From contig OY783199.1 of assembly GCA_963678675.1 (NCBI GenBank), positions 937,501 to 1,001,500 on the forward strand: a stretch of DNA of 64,000 bases, given 5' to 3'. The notes beneath the pieces are model-generated. The model made no database searches. It saw nothing but the letters and a program-made list of their open reading frames with translations, and was not told the origin of the DNA. The DNA is from Xiphydria camelus (taxonomy: Eukaryota; Arthropoda; Insecta; Hymenoptera; Xiphydriidae). Shown here in pieces: positions 10,760 to 21,848 of the stretch. A program made the translations under genes and the position numbers. Numbering within the stretch: the first letter of the stretch is position 1; every line of letters begins with the position of its first letter.

Positions 10760-13700
10760 ATGCCACGATTAATATTGACCCGCGTGTACGGATTAAAAAT
10801 TGAATTTATAAGCAGGCTTTTTTTTTTACGCGAAGACCGAATTATTCGACAATCGACCGACGACTGATCGAGTTTCAGAGATCGCACTGATGGAAAGCGA
10901 CACCGATTCGATCGGTATCGCGCGAGCGGTGCTGGAAGCGCGCAACTTTCTCGAACTATTTTTTCTTAACGACCGTTTGCACACCGTTAGCCGGCCGCGC
11001 ATCACTCGTACGAACGTAATGAGCGCGCGCGAGAAGGGTATAGGTATACCTCCGCGAGGAATTAAACGAGACGAAGCGCTCCTCGAGCGCCTCCCCGCGT
11101 TTCGAATTCCACGTTACACGCGAGGCATGTCCCGATTGCACCGGAAGTTCCGCGTATTACTCGGTTAAGTTAATTACGCGAGACGCGACCGAACGCGCGT
11201 CACTTCCCTCGCCCCCTTACGCGCGCGCGAGAGAGAGTCCCCTTAGTCATCGCTTCGGGGATAAGCCGAGGCGACTCGTTAAGCGTCGTCGTCGTCGTCG
11301 TCGTCGTGGCGTTTCTTCCGCGGGGATCTCTTTCTTTGTTTCCGGCTCGTCGGGTGACGCGGTTTACGTGGATTCGGAGCAATGCAGATGATACTTTTTA
11401 AGCTTCTCGGTCGATCCAGCGCGTGACCTTACTTTGCCTTAGTTTTGTACGGTGTAATTGGAGTAAAATTGGGATAAACGCCTCGGAGTTTCCGTTTGAC
11501 TTTGAACGCGATTATCTCAGAACGCGGTGGAGTTACGTGAAAAATCAAGGATAGCTTTTTTGTAGTAAAAATACAGGCAAACACTTTTCGTTTGAATGTT
11601 TTTCCGATATCTCTAATCGTTCTCGAGATAATCGACTTTAAACTTCCTGCAGCTTCGATCGAGACGCTTGTTTCCGCGCAATTTATCTTACGTGGCATCG
11701 TGTACTTAGTGCGATTGAAAATGATCGAGGAGAGGGCGGGGATAGCTACATTTTCCTCCGGGTAAACGTTTCCATGGGAATGGAACAGAAGAGAGGAGAA
11801 ATCGAGGAGAAATCGTCGAGAGCGAGCGGTGCACGGTGCACGCGTACGTGTCGAAAGGGTTAAAGAGCCGAAGAAACATCGGCGGAAGGAGAAAGGGAGA
11901 AAGATGAGAAGGAAGAAGCTGGATGTACCCATCGCTACAAAGTGAAGGGAGTAGGACCCGCGGGGCCCCACGTGGCGCGGAATAATCTCCGCAGCGCTCG
12001 ATGGACAAAAACTCTCGCGCGGGGTGGCAAAAACGGCGGGCACAGCGGGTCGCACCACGTGGGAGGGACGACGCCACGTGTTGCCGCCGATACACACCGC
12101 GCGCACGTATCTTCTTCGGAGACGATAACTTTCCTCCGCGCGCGCGCGCGCGCCCTACGATTCGAAAACTCAATTTTGAAATTTCTCCCTCCTTCGAACG
12201 CCGCGAGTCGTGCGGTCGAATTGTCGCGCGTGGTCCAAAATGGGAATAAAAATTTCTCAAGGGTGTCAAGCATGATATCGCACCCGCGCCCTGCAGGAAT
12301 TCCTCGAGATTTTCCTCTTTTTTCCCTTTTTCCTTTTCTATACGCAGGCGGAGATTAATACGCGCGCGCGTGCGCGCGCGGCGCAAACGGAGAAAAGGCA
12401 ATAAGGGGTCGGGTGGTCGGTTACATAAAGCATAGGCCGAAACGAGACCTCGGGGTGCAGTGCGCGAGGACCCCCGGGATCCATGCTGGAAAAACTCAGC
12501 TGTTAACTGTTCCTGCGGCGCTCGACCTCAGGCGCCTACGCGCGCGTGTACATGTGTGCGAGCGTGTCTACGTGGTACAACGCGATAAGAGGAGCGCGGG
12601 AGGGAGGAGGGTGGGAGCGCCGCGCGCTGCCCGGGCGTTGCGGGGGTGGAGAACGTAAGAAGAGCGGGGAAGAGCGCGCGCGATTTTTCCGCGGAGAATG
12701 CTCGAATTGGAAAAGAATTACGTTTTCAGAAATGCCTCGCAATTGGTCCGTCGCGGCCTGCTCGATTTTCGGAAGTCGGGGACGACGAACTGATTAGGTT
12801 TATCGCACCCGGAGGCCGTAGGCGCGCGCGGTGCCACCCAACGGCGCCGGAGTAAAATTAGCGGCGATGAAATATAACGGTGATAAACGTACCGTGCTGG
12901 CGATAAAACGGATTAAAGTAGAAAAAAAACGCAGGGTGTATCGTAGGTATACCGGGAAAAAGTGTTGATTAAACCGACTAACGATCGACTCGAATAGACA
13001 ATACTCTCGTCTCTTTCAAAGGGCCGTTAATTGTTATCGAGTTGTAACAAAATTTATTAGTCGAAGAGCGACTAAATTTTGCATTCCCCATCCATAAGCA
13101 CCGATTTAATTGAATGTGTTATTTTTTTCTTATCGTAAGTCTCGTTCTCTTGAAAAAAAAAAAGTTTATTCAAGTACGAGCTAATTGAAAAGTTCATTTG
13201 TCGCATATAGGAATTTTTCTCACATCGAGCCAAGATCTGTCTGAATCGAACAAGTGTTTACGCACATAGTGGAATGTTTATTTACACGAACTTCCAGGCT
13301 GGCGACAGAACCGTAAAATCAGGGAACTCGGGGAAATCTCAGGAATTTTTAATCATATAGAAATGGCAGGGGGAAATCTCAACGAAATTCGTGAACTGAA
13401 TTAAATACTCGGGAAAATATGCTAGAATCCGTAGAGATTAGTTCTGTGACGTCATAAAGCACACTGACTTTGAAATACTGACACCCCGAACTACGAACCG
13501 TTTACTGCAAATGTTATCATCATGATGACGAGTAGCGAGCAATCGAATGTTTCGACTGTCTGAGAAGTGAATTTAGATTTTTTGTGCTCAGCTGATGAGC
13601 GAATGTCTCTCTCACGCGTTTCGATGACTGCAATTCTAAAATTCACTGACATTTCATCTATAAAAGTCAGAAAAATCTCGGGGAATTTTAGGGACAAATT

Positions 13701-14370
13701 TTGGTTACCACTTTGACTTCCGTTTATTCCTCGTAAATATTATAAATTCCTGAGATTCGTCGCGAATAAATATTTCTGCTCCAGGGGTTCGCTTTCGAAT
13801 AGACTTTTTTCCGGGTGCGTGCTCGATTAAGACCAACGCGCGGGGATATGGAAACGTGCGTGATGCGCGCGCGCGCAAGAGAGAGAGAGATGCGAGTCCG
13901 CCACGGCGAAAGAGGTATACCTATACGCGCGAGGAAAAGGCCAGGGGACCAACAATCGGAAAACAGCGTTGTTCGGGTTTGTCGAGGGGGCGAGCGGGCG
14001 GTTGGCGAGGACGCGAAAGTACCGTTCGAGGATTCCTATTTCCCCAGGATCCCTCGTCTGCCATACGCGGGCTCTCGCGGCGATACTCGCGCGCGCGCAC
14101 GGTCTTTCCTCTCCGCGCAGTGCGGTAATCATAATTACACCGGTGGGTGCCTTCTTATCACGACACACCGATTCCAAGACCCCATCCCTCGCGGGACGGA
14201 TGCCCTCCTTCCCGTAACCCCACACCCCCTCGGACTGGATGTGACGCTTCGTTGCCGAGTTTTTCTCCTCCTCGGTTCGCGGGGTCGGAGGGTGGGGGAC
14301 GGGGGTGGGGGTGGAAAACGAGGAGAGACGTCCGGTTCTGATGCAATTTTTTTTTTTCAGCGCGGTACGA
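10760..14370. other. Non-genic stretch with simple repeats and one family F relative
   Basis: No gene supported. A (GTC)n run lies at about 11285-11308 and (CG)n tracts at about 12138-12152 and 12361-12380. Long frames on the minus strand (about 11429-12401) overlap each other and are Arg/Ser/Pro-rich with no motif, so I treat them as chance. Confidence 0.55.
11440..11660. repeat. Palindromic family F, diverged subtype copy 1
   Basis: GCGATTATCTCAGAACGCGG, TTTTTTGTAGTAAAAATACA and TCTCGAGATAATCGACTTT match, in reverse orientation, the block at 26008-26190. GATTATCTC and GAGATAATC bound the palindrome as in other F copies. Confidence 0.65.
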
Positions 14371-14374
14371 ATGT

Positions 14375-14560
14375 TTGATCGTCTAATTTCTTTGTTATTT
14401 AATTATCGGTATTACTATACTCTTGGATTTCGAGTGATAACCGCGCGTCCAAATTTCTTTAGCATCATTGGGCCTAATTATCGCTATTATCAGTATCAGA
14501 AGGTCATCCGCCCTGATGAAGCGAATTGCAATATTTGCGAAACGTCGGCAAATAAATGAA
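14375..14560 (+). mobile_element. Possible Penelope-like element remnant with hammerhead core
   Basis: AT-rich, non-coding sequence ending in the hammerhead-like core at 14510-14549. Motifs of the form CTGATGAAG...GAAACGTCGG are common in arthropod Penelope-like retroelements, by recollection of that literature. No reverse transcriptase or GIY-YIG frame is present here, so at most a fragment. Confidence 0.3.
14510..14549 (+). ncRNA. Hammerhead-ribozyme-like core
   Basis: CTGATGA at 14513-14519 is followed by GCGAA (14521-14525) pairing with TTTGC (14534-14538), then GAAAC at 14539-14543 and GTC at 14544-14546. GCC before the core can pair with GGC after it (14547-14549) as a short stem I. 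Stem III would be only two pairs with no loop. An extra A sits between CTGATGA and stem II, which weakens the call. Confidence 0.35.
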
Positions 14561-14576
14561 GCTTGGAAGTGAAAAC

Positions 14577-14750
14577 TACACGGAGAAAAATGTATTTGAT
14601 CGAGATAAACGTTTTTTTTAATAATCCTCAGAGCATATTCATTCGAGTGGAACGAATATCAAATCTGTGTTCATTCGAATGAAATAAATGTGCTGCTAGG
14701 ATTATGTAAAAACACGCGTTTATTTCGATCAAGCAAATTTTTCTTCCAGT
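14577..14750. mobile_element. MITE-like foldback, family I
   Basis: Left end ACACGGAGAAAAATGTATTT, right end GCAAATTTTTCTTCCAGT. TTGATCGAGATAAACG faces CGTTTATTTCGATCAAG, and TCATTCGAGTGGAACGAAT faces ATTCATTTCGAATGAA-type sequence. About 170 bp. Confidence 0.7.
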
Positions 14751-15285
14751 CTAAAAGTAGTAATACTGACGATGACCGCGAAAGCTTGAACGTTTCGATT
14801 CGTCATTATTTATTCGGCATCGCTATCGAGGAACATAAAATTAATCATAAGAATCAATATTAACCCCTCCCTAGGCGCCATTATTTATTTTAGCGCGCAT
14901 CCCTCTCAATTATCTCCGGACTATTATATACGTCGGAGTCGGAGGAGCGTCTCTCTCGAAGACGTATTATAGATATAGCTACTACACCTCGAGCTGTTCC
15001 ATTTACAACCCTCCCCACCTCCGAGCGCCCGACGACGACGGTGTAACGGAGGAACCGCGGGGCGAGGGGGTTAATGCATTGAATTAGACGCAAATGCACC
15101 CTGGGCGCTAGTTGGACGGGCTCCGACTTCGACCCGCTCCCGCGGGATACCGCGACTCCGGAATGCCGGGATACCGCGAGGCGAAATGTAACGTTTCGCC
15201 TGGAGCGTCGCGACGTATAGGTACGTCTCGTGATGCCGTAACTCCGAGTAGGTAGCGCGAGTTGAGACGGCGAACGCCGCTCGAT
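14751..15285. other. Non-genic stretch
   Basis: No gene or repeat recognised; spurious frames only. Confidence 0.5.
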
Positions 15286-15558
15286 ACACTGAGAAAAGTA
15301 ACTCGGTCGATCTAACCAAAATCCCGGAGACGATGAACTGACTTGTTTGGTGAAATATGGATCCTCTCCATTTCTCTCTTTGGTTAAGTTGATCACTTTT
15401 TGGTTGGAATGACTAAACGTTTAGTTGGAATAAAGCGACATTCGATTGAAATAAATGAACATCTGGTCCAGCTGACCGTGGATTTTGGTTAGAATAACTA
15501 AACTTATTAAACTCGATGCATTTTGTCATTTTAACCCAATTATATTCCTCCGGTGTAC
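15286..15558. mobile_element. MITE family A, copy 2
   Basis: Starts ACACTGAGAAAAGTAACTCG and ends CCAATTATATTCCTCCGGTG. Internal blocks CTAACCAAAATCCCGGAGAC and GAATAACTAAAC match the family. Immediately followed by a CT microsatellite. Confidence 0.8.
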
Positions 15559-15599
15559 GTACGCGCGGGTCTTGAAATTTCGTGAAGTTATTCAAAGAA

Positions 15600-15603
<4 letters not shown>

Positions 15604-15641
<38 letters not shown>
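15604..15641. repeat. (CT)n microsatellite
   Basis: About 19 uninterrupted CT dinucleotides. Confidence 0.9.
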
Positions 15642-15646
<5 letters not shown>

Positions 15647-15970
15647 CCTCTCTATTTTTCTTCCTTTCCCCGATCGAGCCGCACGGGGGGTATTCACCTG
15701 CGGAGAGGAGAAACCAGATACTCCCCCACCGCCGATCGTTTCGTCACGGGTTACACAATGACGTACAAAGGGTGTCCCCACAATAAACCGCCTCCACGGG
15801 ACAACAAACGCGCCGGAACGTCGAGGGGGAATCGCGCGACTCGCTCGCTCCGCATTGTGCGACGATTCCTCCCTCTGGATCAGACGGTCGTAAGATCGCT
15901 AAATCTCGTTATTGGCGGCAGGGTGTGACGGAGCTTTCTTCCTATTTCATTTTTATTTCGATTTTTCGAG

Positions 15971-16298
15971 CGTATCGGAAAAAATATTGTAACTTGGTCA
16001 CACAATCTGATCGAAATCCTGGGGAGACGACGATAACTAAACCGTTCGGTGAAATGTGGATCCTCTCTACGTCTGTTTGGTCAGACCGACCACTCTTTTG
16101 CGTTAGAATAACTAAACGTGCGGTTGGAATAACTGAACATTCGATCAGAATAACGAAATATTTGGTTTAATCGACCAGTATTTCAATTGGAATAACTAGA
16201 TATTCGGTTCAACCGACCAGTAATTTCATTCGAATAATTAAATGCGTTTAACCAGACGCGCCTTGTCATTTTAATCTAATTATTTTCCTCGTTGCACT
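15971..16298. mobile_element. MITE family A, copy 3, with expanded interior
   Basis: Contains TGATCGAAATCCTGGGGAGA, CGGTGAAATGTGGATCC, the TTGGTTTAATCGACCAGTAT block, then a second GGTTCAACCGACCAGTAAT and ACCAGACGCGCCTTGTCATT. About 328 bp, longer than other copies because the ACCAGTAT block is repeated. Confidence 0.8.
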
Positions 16299-17164
16299 CA
16301 CTCCGATTTGTTCGGAATGGTATAGATCGCGCTCTCTCGAGTTGGCCCCCGCTTCTCGCCCGCTACCACGCGCCACAGGGGCCACAGGTGCCTCCCAAAT
16401 GAATCACGAGGGAGACACAGTCGTCCCGCGGTACCGGACGCGCGCGATTATCGCGCAAGACGCGCCAAAGGGGCCAGATGCGACCTTAAGCCTCTCGGAA
16501 ATCGAGCGCCGACCGATCAAGGGCGCGCATACCTACCCCCTTCGCCGCGCGCGATAATATCGGATTACGCGCACCACCTATACGGACCGGGCGATTACAA
16601 AAGCGGGGCACCGTGGGCTCCTCGCGCACACGGGATATCCATTCTATGTGAGTCTGCGCGCATCGCGCCGCCACCGCCGCCGCCACCGCCGCGGCGTCTC
16701 CGTGCGGCTTTTCGAAAACGAAACGCGTCGACGAGGGCGCGCTCTCGGGGCACGAAGAAAGGGCGTTTCTGATTTTCGTCCTGGCACCGCGCGCGGGAGG
16801 GGTGGGCCATTGTCCCCGCGGGACACCCGATACGCATCCTTCGAGGCCGGAGAGGAGGAAGGAAAACTCTTTCGACGGCGGCGGCGGCGGCTCTCGTTTG
16901 TCGTCCTCCGATACGTCGCGTATCGCGTCTTCTCGGGATCTCGTTGTTCCGCCGCTGCGAGCGGGGGTCTCAGGGATCCGGCTTTTTCATTAGGCCGCGG
17001 GAACGGAGGAAACGTCATTTTTTATTTCGTTTGATACGTCCCGACGGACGGACGGCCGTGTGTATACGACGAATCGGGGGTGGGATATTTCTTTTTCTTT
17101 TTTTTTCACAGTCACGGTAATTTTTCTTTTTAATCTTTTGATCTTTTTTTTTTAATTTAATCTC
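16299..17164. other. Non-genic GC-rich stretch
   Basis: No gene seen. A (CCG)n-like tract lies at about 16668-16692, and poly-T-rich sequence begins near 17090. Confidence 0.55.
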
Positions 17165-17520
17165 TTTTTTCACCGCGAATTTTTGCGGTAACGCAGGTAT
17201 TCTCATATTTGCGTCAAATTCGATTTTCTTACTAATTTTCTTTTTTTTTAATTGCAGAGTCAACAAATTCTGACAAAATTACTTACCACGTATTTACGTC
17301 GAATCGGAGATATAATTTTTATTTATTTTTGAGTAACGGAAGAACATAGCTACCCTTCACGCGTTAATTTCCTTTTTCCGTCGTGAATTAGCGGTAACGC
17401 ATCCTCTTCTTCGCATCGAACTCGGTTTTCTCACTAATTTTGTTTTGCAGATTCAAGAAATTCGGACAACATTATTTACCCCATAGATATATTTAAGCTT
17501 GAGAGCGATAGTTAAAAATG
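17165..17520. repeat. Diverged direct duplication, period about 206 bp
   Basis: GCGGTAACGCA at 17185 recurs at 17391. Each is followed by a TTCGCATC/TTGCGTCAAATTCG block, TTTTCTTACTAATTTT or TTTTCTCACTAATTTT, a T-rich run ending TGCAG, and AAATTCTGACAAAATTACTT or AAATTCGGACAACATTATTT. Confidence 0.65.
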
Positions 17521-18390
17521 CAATCGTTGCGTGGCGTAAAGGCGTTTCCATTGCGTTACGACGACGTCACAATGTTGTTGAGAGAAACGCGCTTATAACT
17601 CGGCGCGAATAATTATTTTTCGGGGCAGATTAAAAATTAAATTCAAACCAGCAAATCGAATCACGGCAACCGATGTCGGAGTATTTCAACGAGACTCTGT
17701 GATCGCTCTGTAGATACTTTTTTTTCGTTCCCGCTGTAAAATCGATTCCAACGATTCCGTTTCGAGATTGCGTCACGGTGTAACACCGCGCGTCTGCGAC
17801 ACCCATCTCTCTCGCGCGAGGCGGCACCCGCCGACCACCCTTCGAGCCGCGAAGGGTTCCCCGCGAAGGGACGCCGTGGCACGGGCAGCGGGGCGCGGAG
17901 CGGAGGCGAGCGCGGGAGATTGCGCCGTGACTTTGGGGATCCTTCGCTCTCCGCGCTCGGCGACGACGGCGGTGGCGGCGGAGAAGACGCGGGAGGTTGG
18001 CAGGCTCCGAATCTCCCTGGGGTCCGCGGCAGCAGGGCGGATCCGCGGACTAAGATTGGCTCCGGACTCGCTCCCGCGGGAGCGCGACTCAATTAAACTT
18101 GAAGATGATATGCACCCCCGTCCCCCCCGGACTCGCCTTCCACCGCGCGCTCCTCTCGTCTCACCTCGGCGTACAGTCGCGTCTACCGCGCCGCGCGCGC
18201 GTCTCGACCGATCGGATTCGTCGGCCCGATGCGACGAGTCCGATACGATCGAAGCGGAGGAGATCTCTCCTCCGCAGCATCCTCGGAGGATCTCCGGCTA
18301 CACGGGGGGGAGATGGTATTCCGCGTCTTACGATCGTTCCACGCGCTGGGAAAATGTGTGGAAGTTCGAGGAAGATTCTGAAAAGGAGGC
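17521..18390. other. Non-genic GC-rich stretch
   Basis: Long frames on both strands (about 17660-18420) are Arg/Pro/Ser-rich, overlap each other and have no motif. I treat them as chance. Confidence 0.5.
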
Positions 18391-18570
18391 ACGGAGAAAA
18401 GGAATTTGTTGGACCAACTGAGAATTACTCGCGAGGTCGCACAAGTAATTATTTATTTCCACCAATTACGTCTCTCTTCGTGTTAATGTAATATTTCTCC
18501 CTCGCAATTCACATACCATTTCACGTGATCATAAGGAGGAGATATGAAATTGATGCATTTTTTATAAAAT
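18391..18570. mobile_element. MITE family B, truncated copy 2
   Basis: Starts ACGGAGAAAAGGAATTTGTT and includes GAGAATTACTCGCGAGGTCG and the central CTCGCAATTCACATACCATT palindrome with AAGGAGGAGATATGAAATTG, but the right terminal third is absent, replaced by CA-rich sequence. Confidence 0.7.
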
Positions 18571-20000
18571 CTATGCACACGCACGCATACACTCGCGCAC
18601 AAGTATATAGAGGCAAACACGTGCTCACAAGATCGCGCACATGATCTTGAACGCGTGCTTGAATTGCAGGCTGAAAAAGTGCGTTTGGTGTCGAGTAAAA
18701 AGCGGCGACTTTAGAGTCTCCCCTTCCCCCAAGAACTGCTTATCTTTTGTCTGACTGGGAGACACCTGAATCGGTAGCTCACCGACTACGAAATGCGTGA
18801 TTTTCAGCAAAATTCACAGATAACCTGATTTTATATTATGATATTGTTTCGATTCAATAGATCGTACGACGGAAAGCAAAAAATATGAACTTTAAGATCT
18901 CAACACTCAAAAATTGTCCATTTCCCGTTGTTGCGGCAATGATAACATTTGATCAGAACATCAAGATCTACAACATACATATGCGAAGCCCACAGCATAA
19001 TCCACCGGGAGCCAGTTCCCATAAGGATTGTGCGGGGGGTAGTCCTTTTTTCTCTCACTCAGTGCATTCCACCAAACGGTTTGATCATCGTCTCCAGGAT
19101 TTTGGTCCGCGATTGACCGAGTTATTTTTCTCAGCGCAGGCGAGAGAGCGACTTATATTCCTTCCCACAGTCCGTCCGCGCGCGCGCGCTGACCTCGACG
19201 ATCCTCTCTTGTACCTCTTATTTTGTCACTCGCGGCTCGCTCTACGTACGATTCGCTCTGCTCCCACGGAAAACGTGACGCGCCCGTGGGTTCGGGCCTC
19301 TCTCCGCGCGGCGTACCTACTTCGCGCCGCGATTCCGGCCGCGCGCGGATCAAAGCCGCGGCGGGGGAGGCGAAGGGATCGTTCCGAGCGCGAGGGAGTT
19401 CGAGGAGCTCTCGTCCGTGAATCGGGTCCGGGCGAATCCCACGCGCGCGCGCGCGCGACGTCACGGGTCACTCGCGCGTCCCGGCGCATTGGTATGCCCG
19501 ATCGTCCGTGACGCGCGCTCGAGAGCCTCCCTCGACCGCAGGAAATTGAGTTTTCTGATATAAATATATCGCCGCGACGTGTGACAATGACGCTACGTGG
19601 TTAACGTGGTACCACTGGCAGCGGGGGGGCCATCCTCCCTCCCTCGACGCCTTTCGGAGTCCAGCGGGGGTCCAGCGCGCGCGAGGTTCTCATTCTCGTC
19701 GTCCCGGCGATTAGGTAGTTGGATGGAAGGAGGTGGGATCCGCGACCGTGTGCTCTCTCGAGTCCGTGCGTCGTTCCGGATGTTTTTACAGCGCGAGAGG
19801 GACGCTCTCTGGGATGATCAGCTTTCGCAGCATCGCGGTCCAGCGTGTTCACCGAGGAAACAATACGTCATGACGGATAATGGGTATATATACGCGTTAG
19901 CAGTATGAGGTTTTTGCATATTAGTAGTTTTAATGTAATCGAGCAACAGTTAAGGTAGATATGAGCCGTTGAAAACCAGAATGGTGTGAGACATTTCTTG
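18571..20000. other. Non-genic stretch with a family A fragment
   Basis: No gene supported. A family A end fragment lies at about 19068-19139 (CCAAACGGTTTGATCATCGT then GACCGAGTTATTTTTCTCAG). A (CG)n run lies at about 19441-19458. Confidence 0.55.
19068..19139. mobile_element. MITE family A, end fragment
   Basis: CCACCAAACGGTTTGATCAT, TCTCCAGGATTTTGGTC and GATTGACCGAGTTATTTTTC equal one terminal third of family A in reverse orientation; the rest is missing. Confidence 0.65.
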
Positions 20001-20157
20001 TAAGCTGAGATTATTTGGACTGCAAAGTTAAGTACAATTTGAAAAATCTGTCTAGATGATACAAAACAGATATGTGTACGATTTAAATTATCTGCTTGTA
20101 TCATCTAGACGGATTTTTCAAATTGTACTTAACTTTGCAGTCAAATAATCTCAGCTT
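20001..20157. repeat. Near-perfect 157 bp palindrome
   Basis: Left arm TAAGCTGAGATTATTTGGAC...GTCTAGATGATACAA runs to about 20075. The right arm (about 20090-20157) is its reverse complement with only a handful of differences across some 70 bp, around a 15-20 base loop. MITE-like and apparently young. Confidence 0.8.
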
Positions 20158-20159
20158 AT

Positions 20160-20950
20160 TTCGCTAATGCGTGATGTGATAACTGTTACTCGATCTACAC
20201 GAATTAACCATTAGACGCATAGGTCGGGTCTGCAGAATCCGACAATGAAAAGAAATGCTGTAACTCGTGATATTGATGGTCGCGATTGAGTTACGCTTAT
20301 TTCAAATTTCTCACGATAAATATGTTTAGTGTAATATCGAAAAGCATTTCTGATATATTACATGCTTTTTTATACATTTTTTTTTTTTTTGGATATATAT
20401 CTAACATCACCTCCTTCGTCTAAAAATTATTACATTTCGTAACAAAATATAATTCGTCTTGTCGATTTGAGGCGACACGATTTCTAACTCTTGATACACC
20501 GACAGTATAAGAAATATCTGTTTTGTCCTCTCAGTGCATATTTGTACGTATCGACGCGCTCGTGTAGGCTAGGTCGCGGTAGTCTCGAAGGAAATTTGTC
20601 GCGGCGCGCCGCGCGTGTGCGTCTACGTGTAGTAAGCGGCGGGTGTCCGCGCGCGCGGCACACGTGACATCGCCCCGAGAGAGGGAGGATCGGCCCGGGC
20701 TCTTAATCTTGGCACGATTCCCGTGGTAGATCGTAATCTGAGATTTAGGTCCAACCTGCAGCGCGCCGCGCACCCACGCCACGCCGATCCCCGCGGCGAT
20801 GCTCTCTCGCAAGCCTGCGCCTCTGCTTCCCTTCGAATTCGTCTCAACGATCTCACGCGGCACATGTGGAGAGTCAACGACTCGCGCGCGCCGATTATTA
20901 TTATCGCAGGGCGGGTAGAGGGATGCAGCGCAGAGGGGACGCTTCTTTGC
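20160..20950. other. Non-genic stretch
   Basis: No gene seen. A poly-T run lies at about 20379-20390. Confidence 0.5.
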
Positions 20951-20956
20951 TACACA

Positions 20957-21118
20957 CTGTAAAAAGACATTTGTGTTTTTGATCTACTTTCCTATAAAGA
21001 TTGCTCCCAATACGTGATTATGAGAATTAATGTAGTTCGTAATTATGAATATTAATATATTCCCTTACGCGAAATCTCCCTTATAAATATTATAAATGTA
21101 TATATTAATCTTCATGAT
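20957..21118. mobile_element. MITE family K, copy 1, cut off by a family A element
   Basis: CACTGTAAAAAGACATTTGT, CCAATACGTGATTATGAGAA and GTAATTATGAATATTAATAT match copies at 28957-29175 and 40511-40757. The right end is missing, and family A begins at 21119. Confidence 0.65.
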
Positions 21119-21342
21119 CACACTCGGAAAAATAACTTGGTCAATCGAACGAAAATCCTGGATATGATGACCAAACCGTTTGGTGAAATTTAGTATGGAT
21201 CCTCCGTCTATTTGGTTTGATTTTCGGTTAGAATAACTGAATATTTGGTTCAATTTTGACCAGTATTCTGGTTAGAACGACTAAGCGCGTGTTAACTAGA
21301 CGCGTCTCATCATTTTAACCTAATTATTTTTCTCGGCGCACG
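21119..21342. mobile_element. MITE family A, copy 4
   Basis: Starts CACTCGGAAAAATAACTTGG and ends TAATTATTTTTCTCGGCGCA. Interior AATCCTGGATATGATGACC and GACCAGTATTCTGGTTAG. About 224 bp, shorter in the middle than other copies. Confidence 0.8.
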
Positions 21343-21815
21343 TACTTAAAAAAAAACAGCTCTATATGTATTTACATTATATTAAATTTAACAGAACATT
21401 GTTTCAACAGAGTCTAGGTATGTATATCTCTACACCAATTACGCACGGGTTATCGCCGCGCGTGCGATTAGGTACCGCGCGAGTACTTCTTATACGCGGA
21501 TACAATTAGACGACGAATTATTCGAGCGTGTATTTACGAGCGTGAAATAGCAGCTCGTCGGTTACCCCGCGCGCGCATATAACAACCCCGCGCGGGTCGA
21601 AGACGTCTTGCTCCACCGCGCGGGAAGATTACTCCCCCCTCCCCGAGCAGCCGACGCAGGTGCTACCCCCGATCCGGAGTCCTCGTCGTCGTCGTCGTCG
21701 CGGACGGGTCAGCTCCGCGACGCGGGGGGGCGTAAACGGGAGATGCTCGTTTGCCCCCCTCCCCGCGCCGAGTACCATTCTACCGAGACGAACTCGGGCG
21801 AGAGAGCAACGGAGA

Positions 21816-21848
<33 letters not shown>

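Noticed and set aside
11429..12401. Long overlapping minus-strand frames (up to 231 codons)
   Set aside because: Two overlapping frames of similar length, Arg/Ser/Pro-rich composition, no domain and no splice logic; typical of GC-rich non-coding DNA. One overlaps a palindromic repeat.
18885..19511. 208-codon plus-strand frame
   Set aside because: Passes through a family A MITE fragment and (CG)n sequence, and its second half is Arg-rich with overlapping frames opposite.
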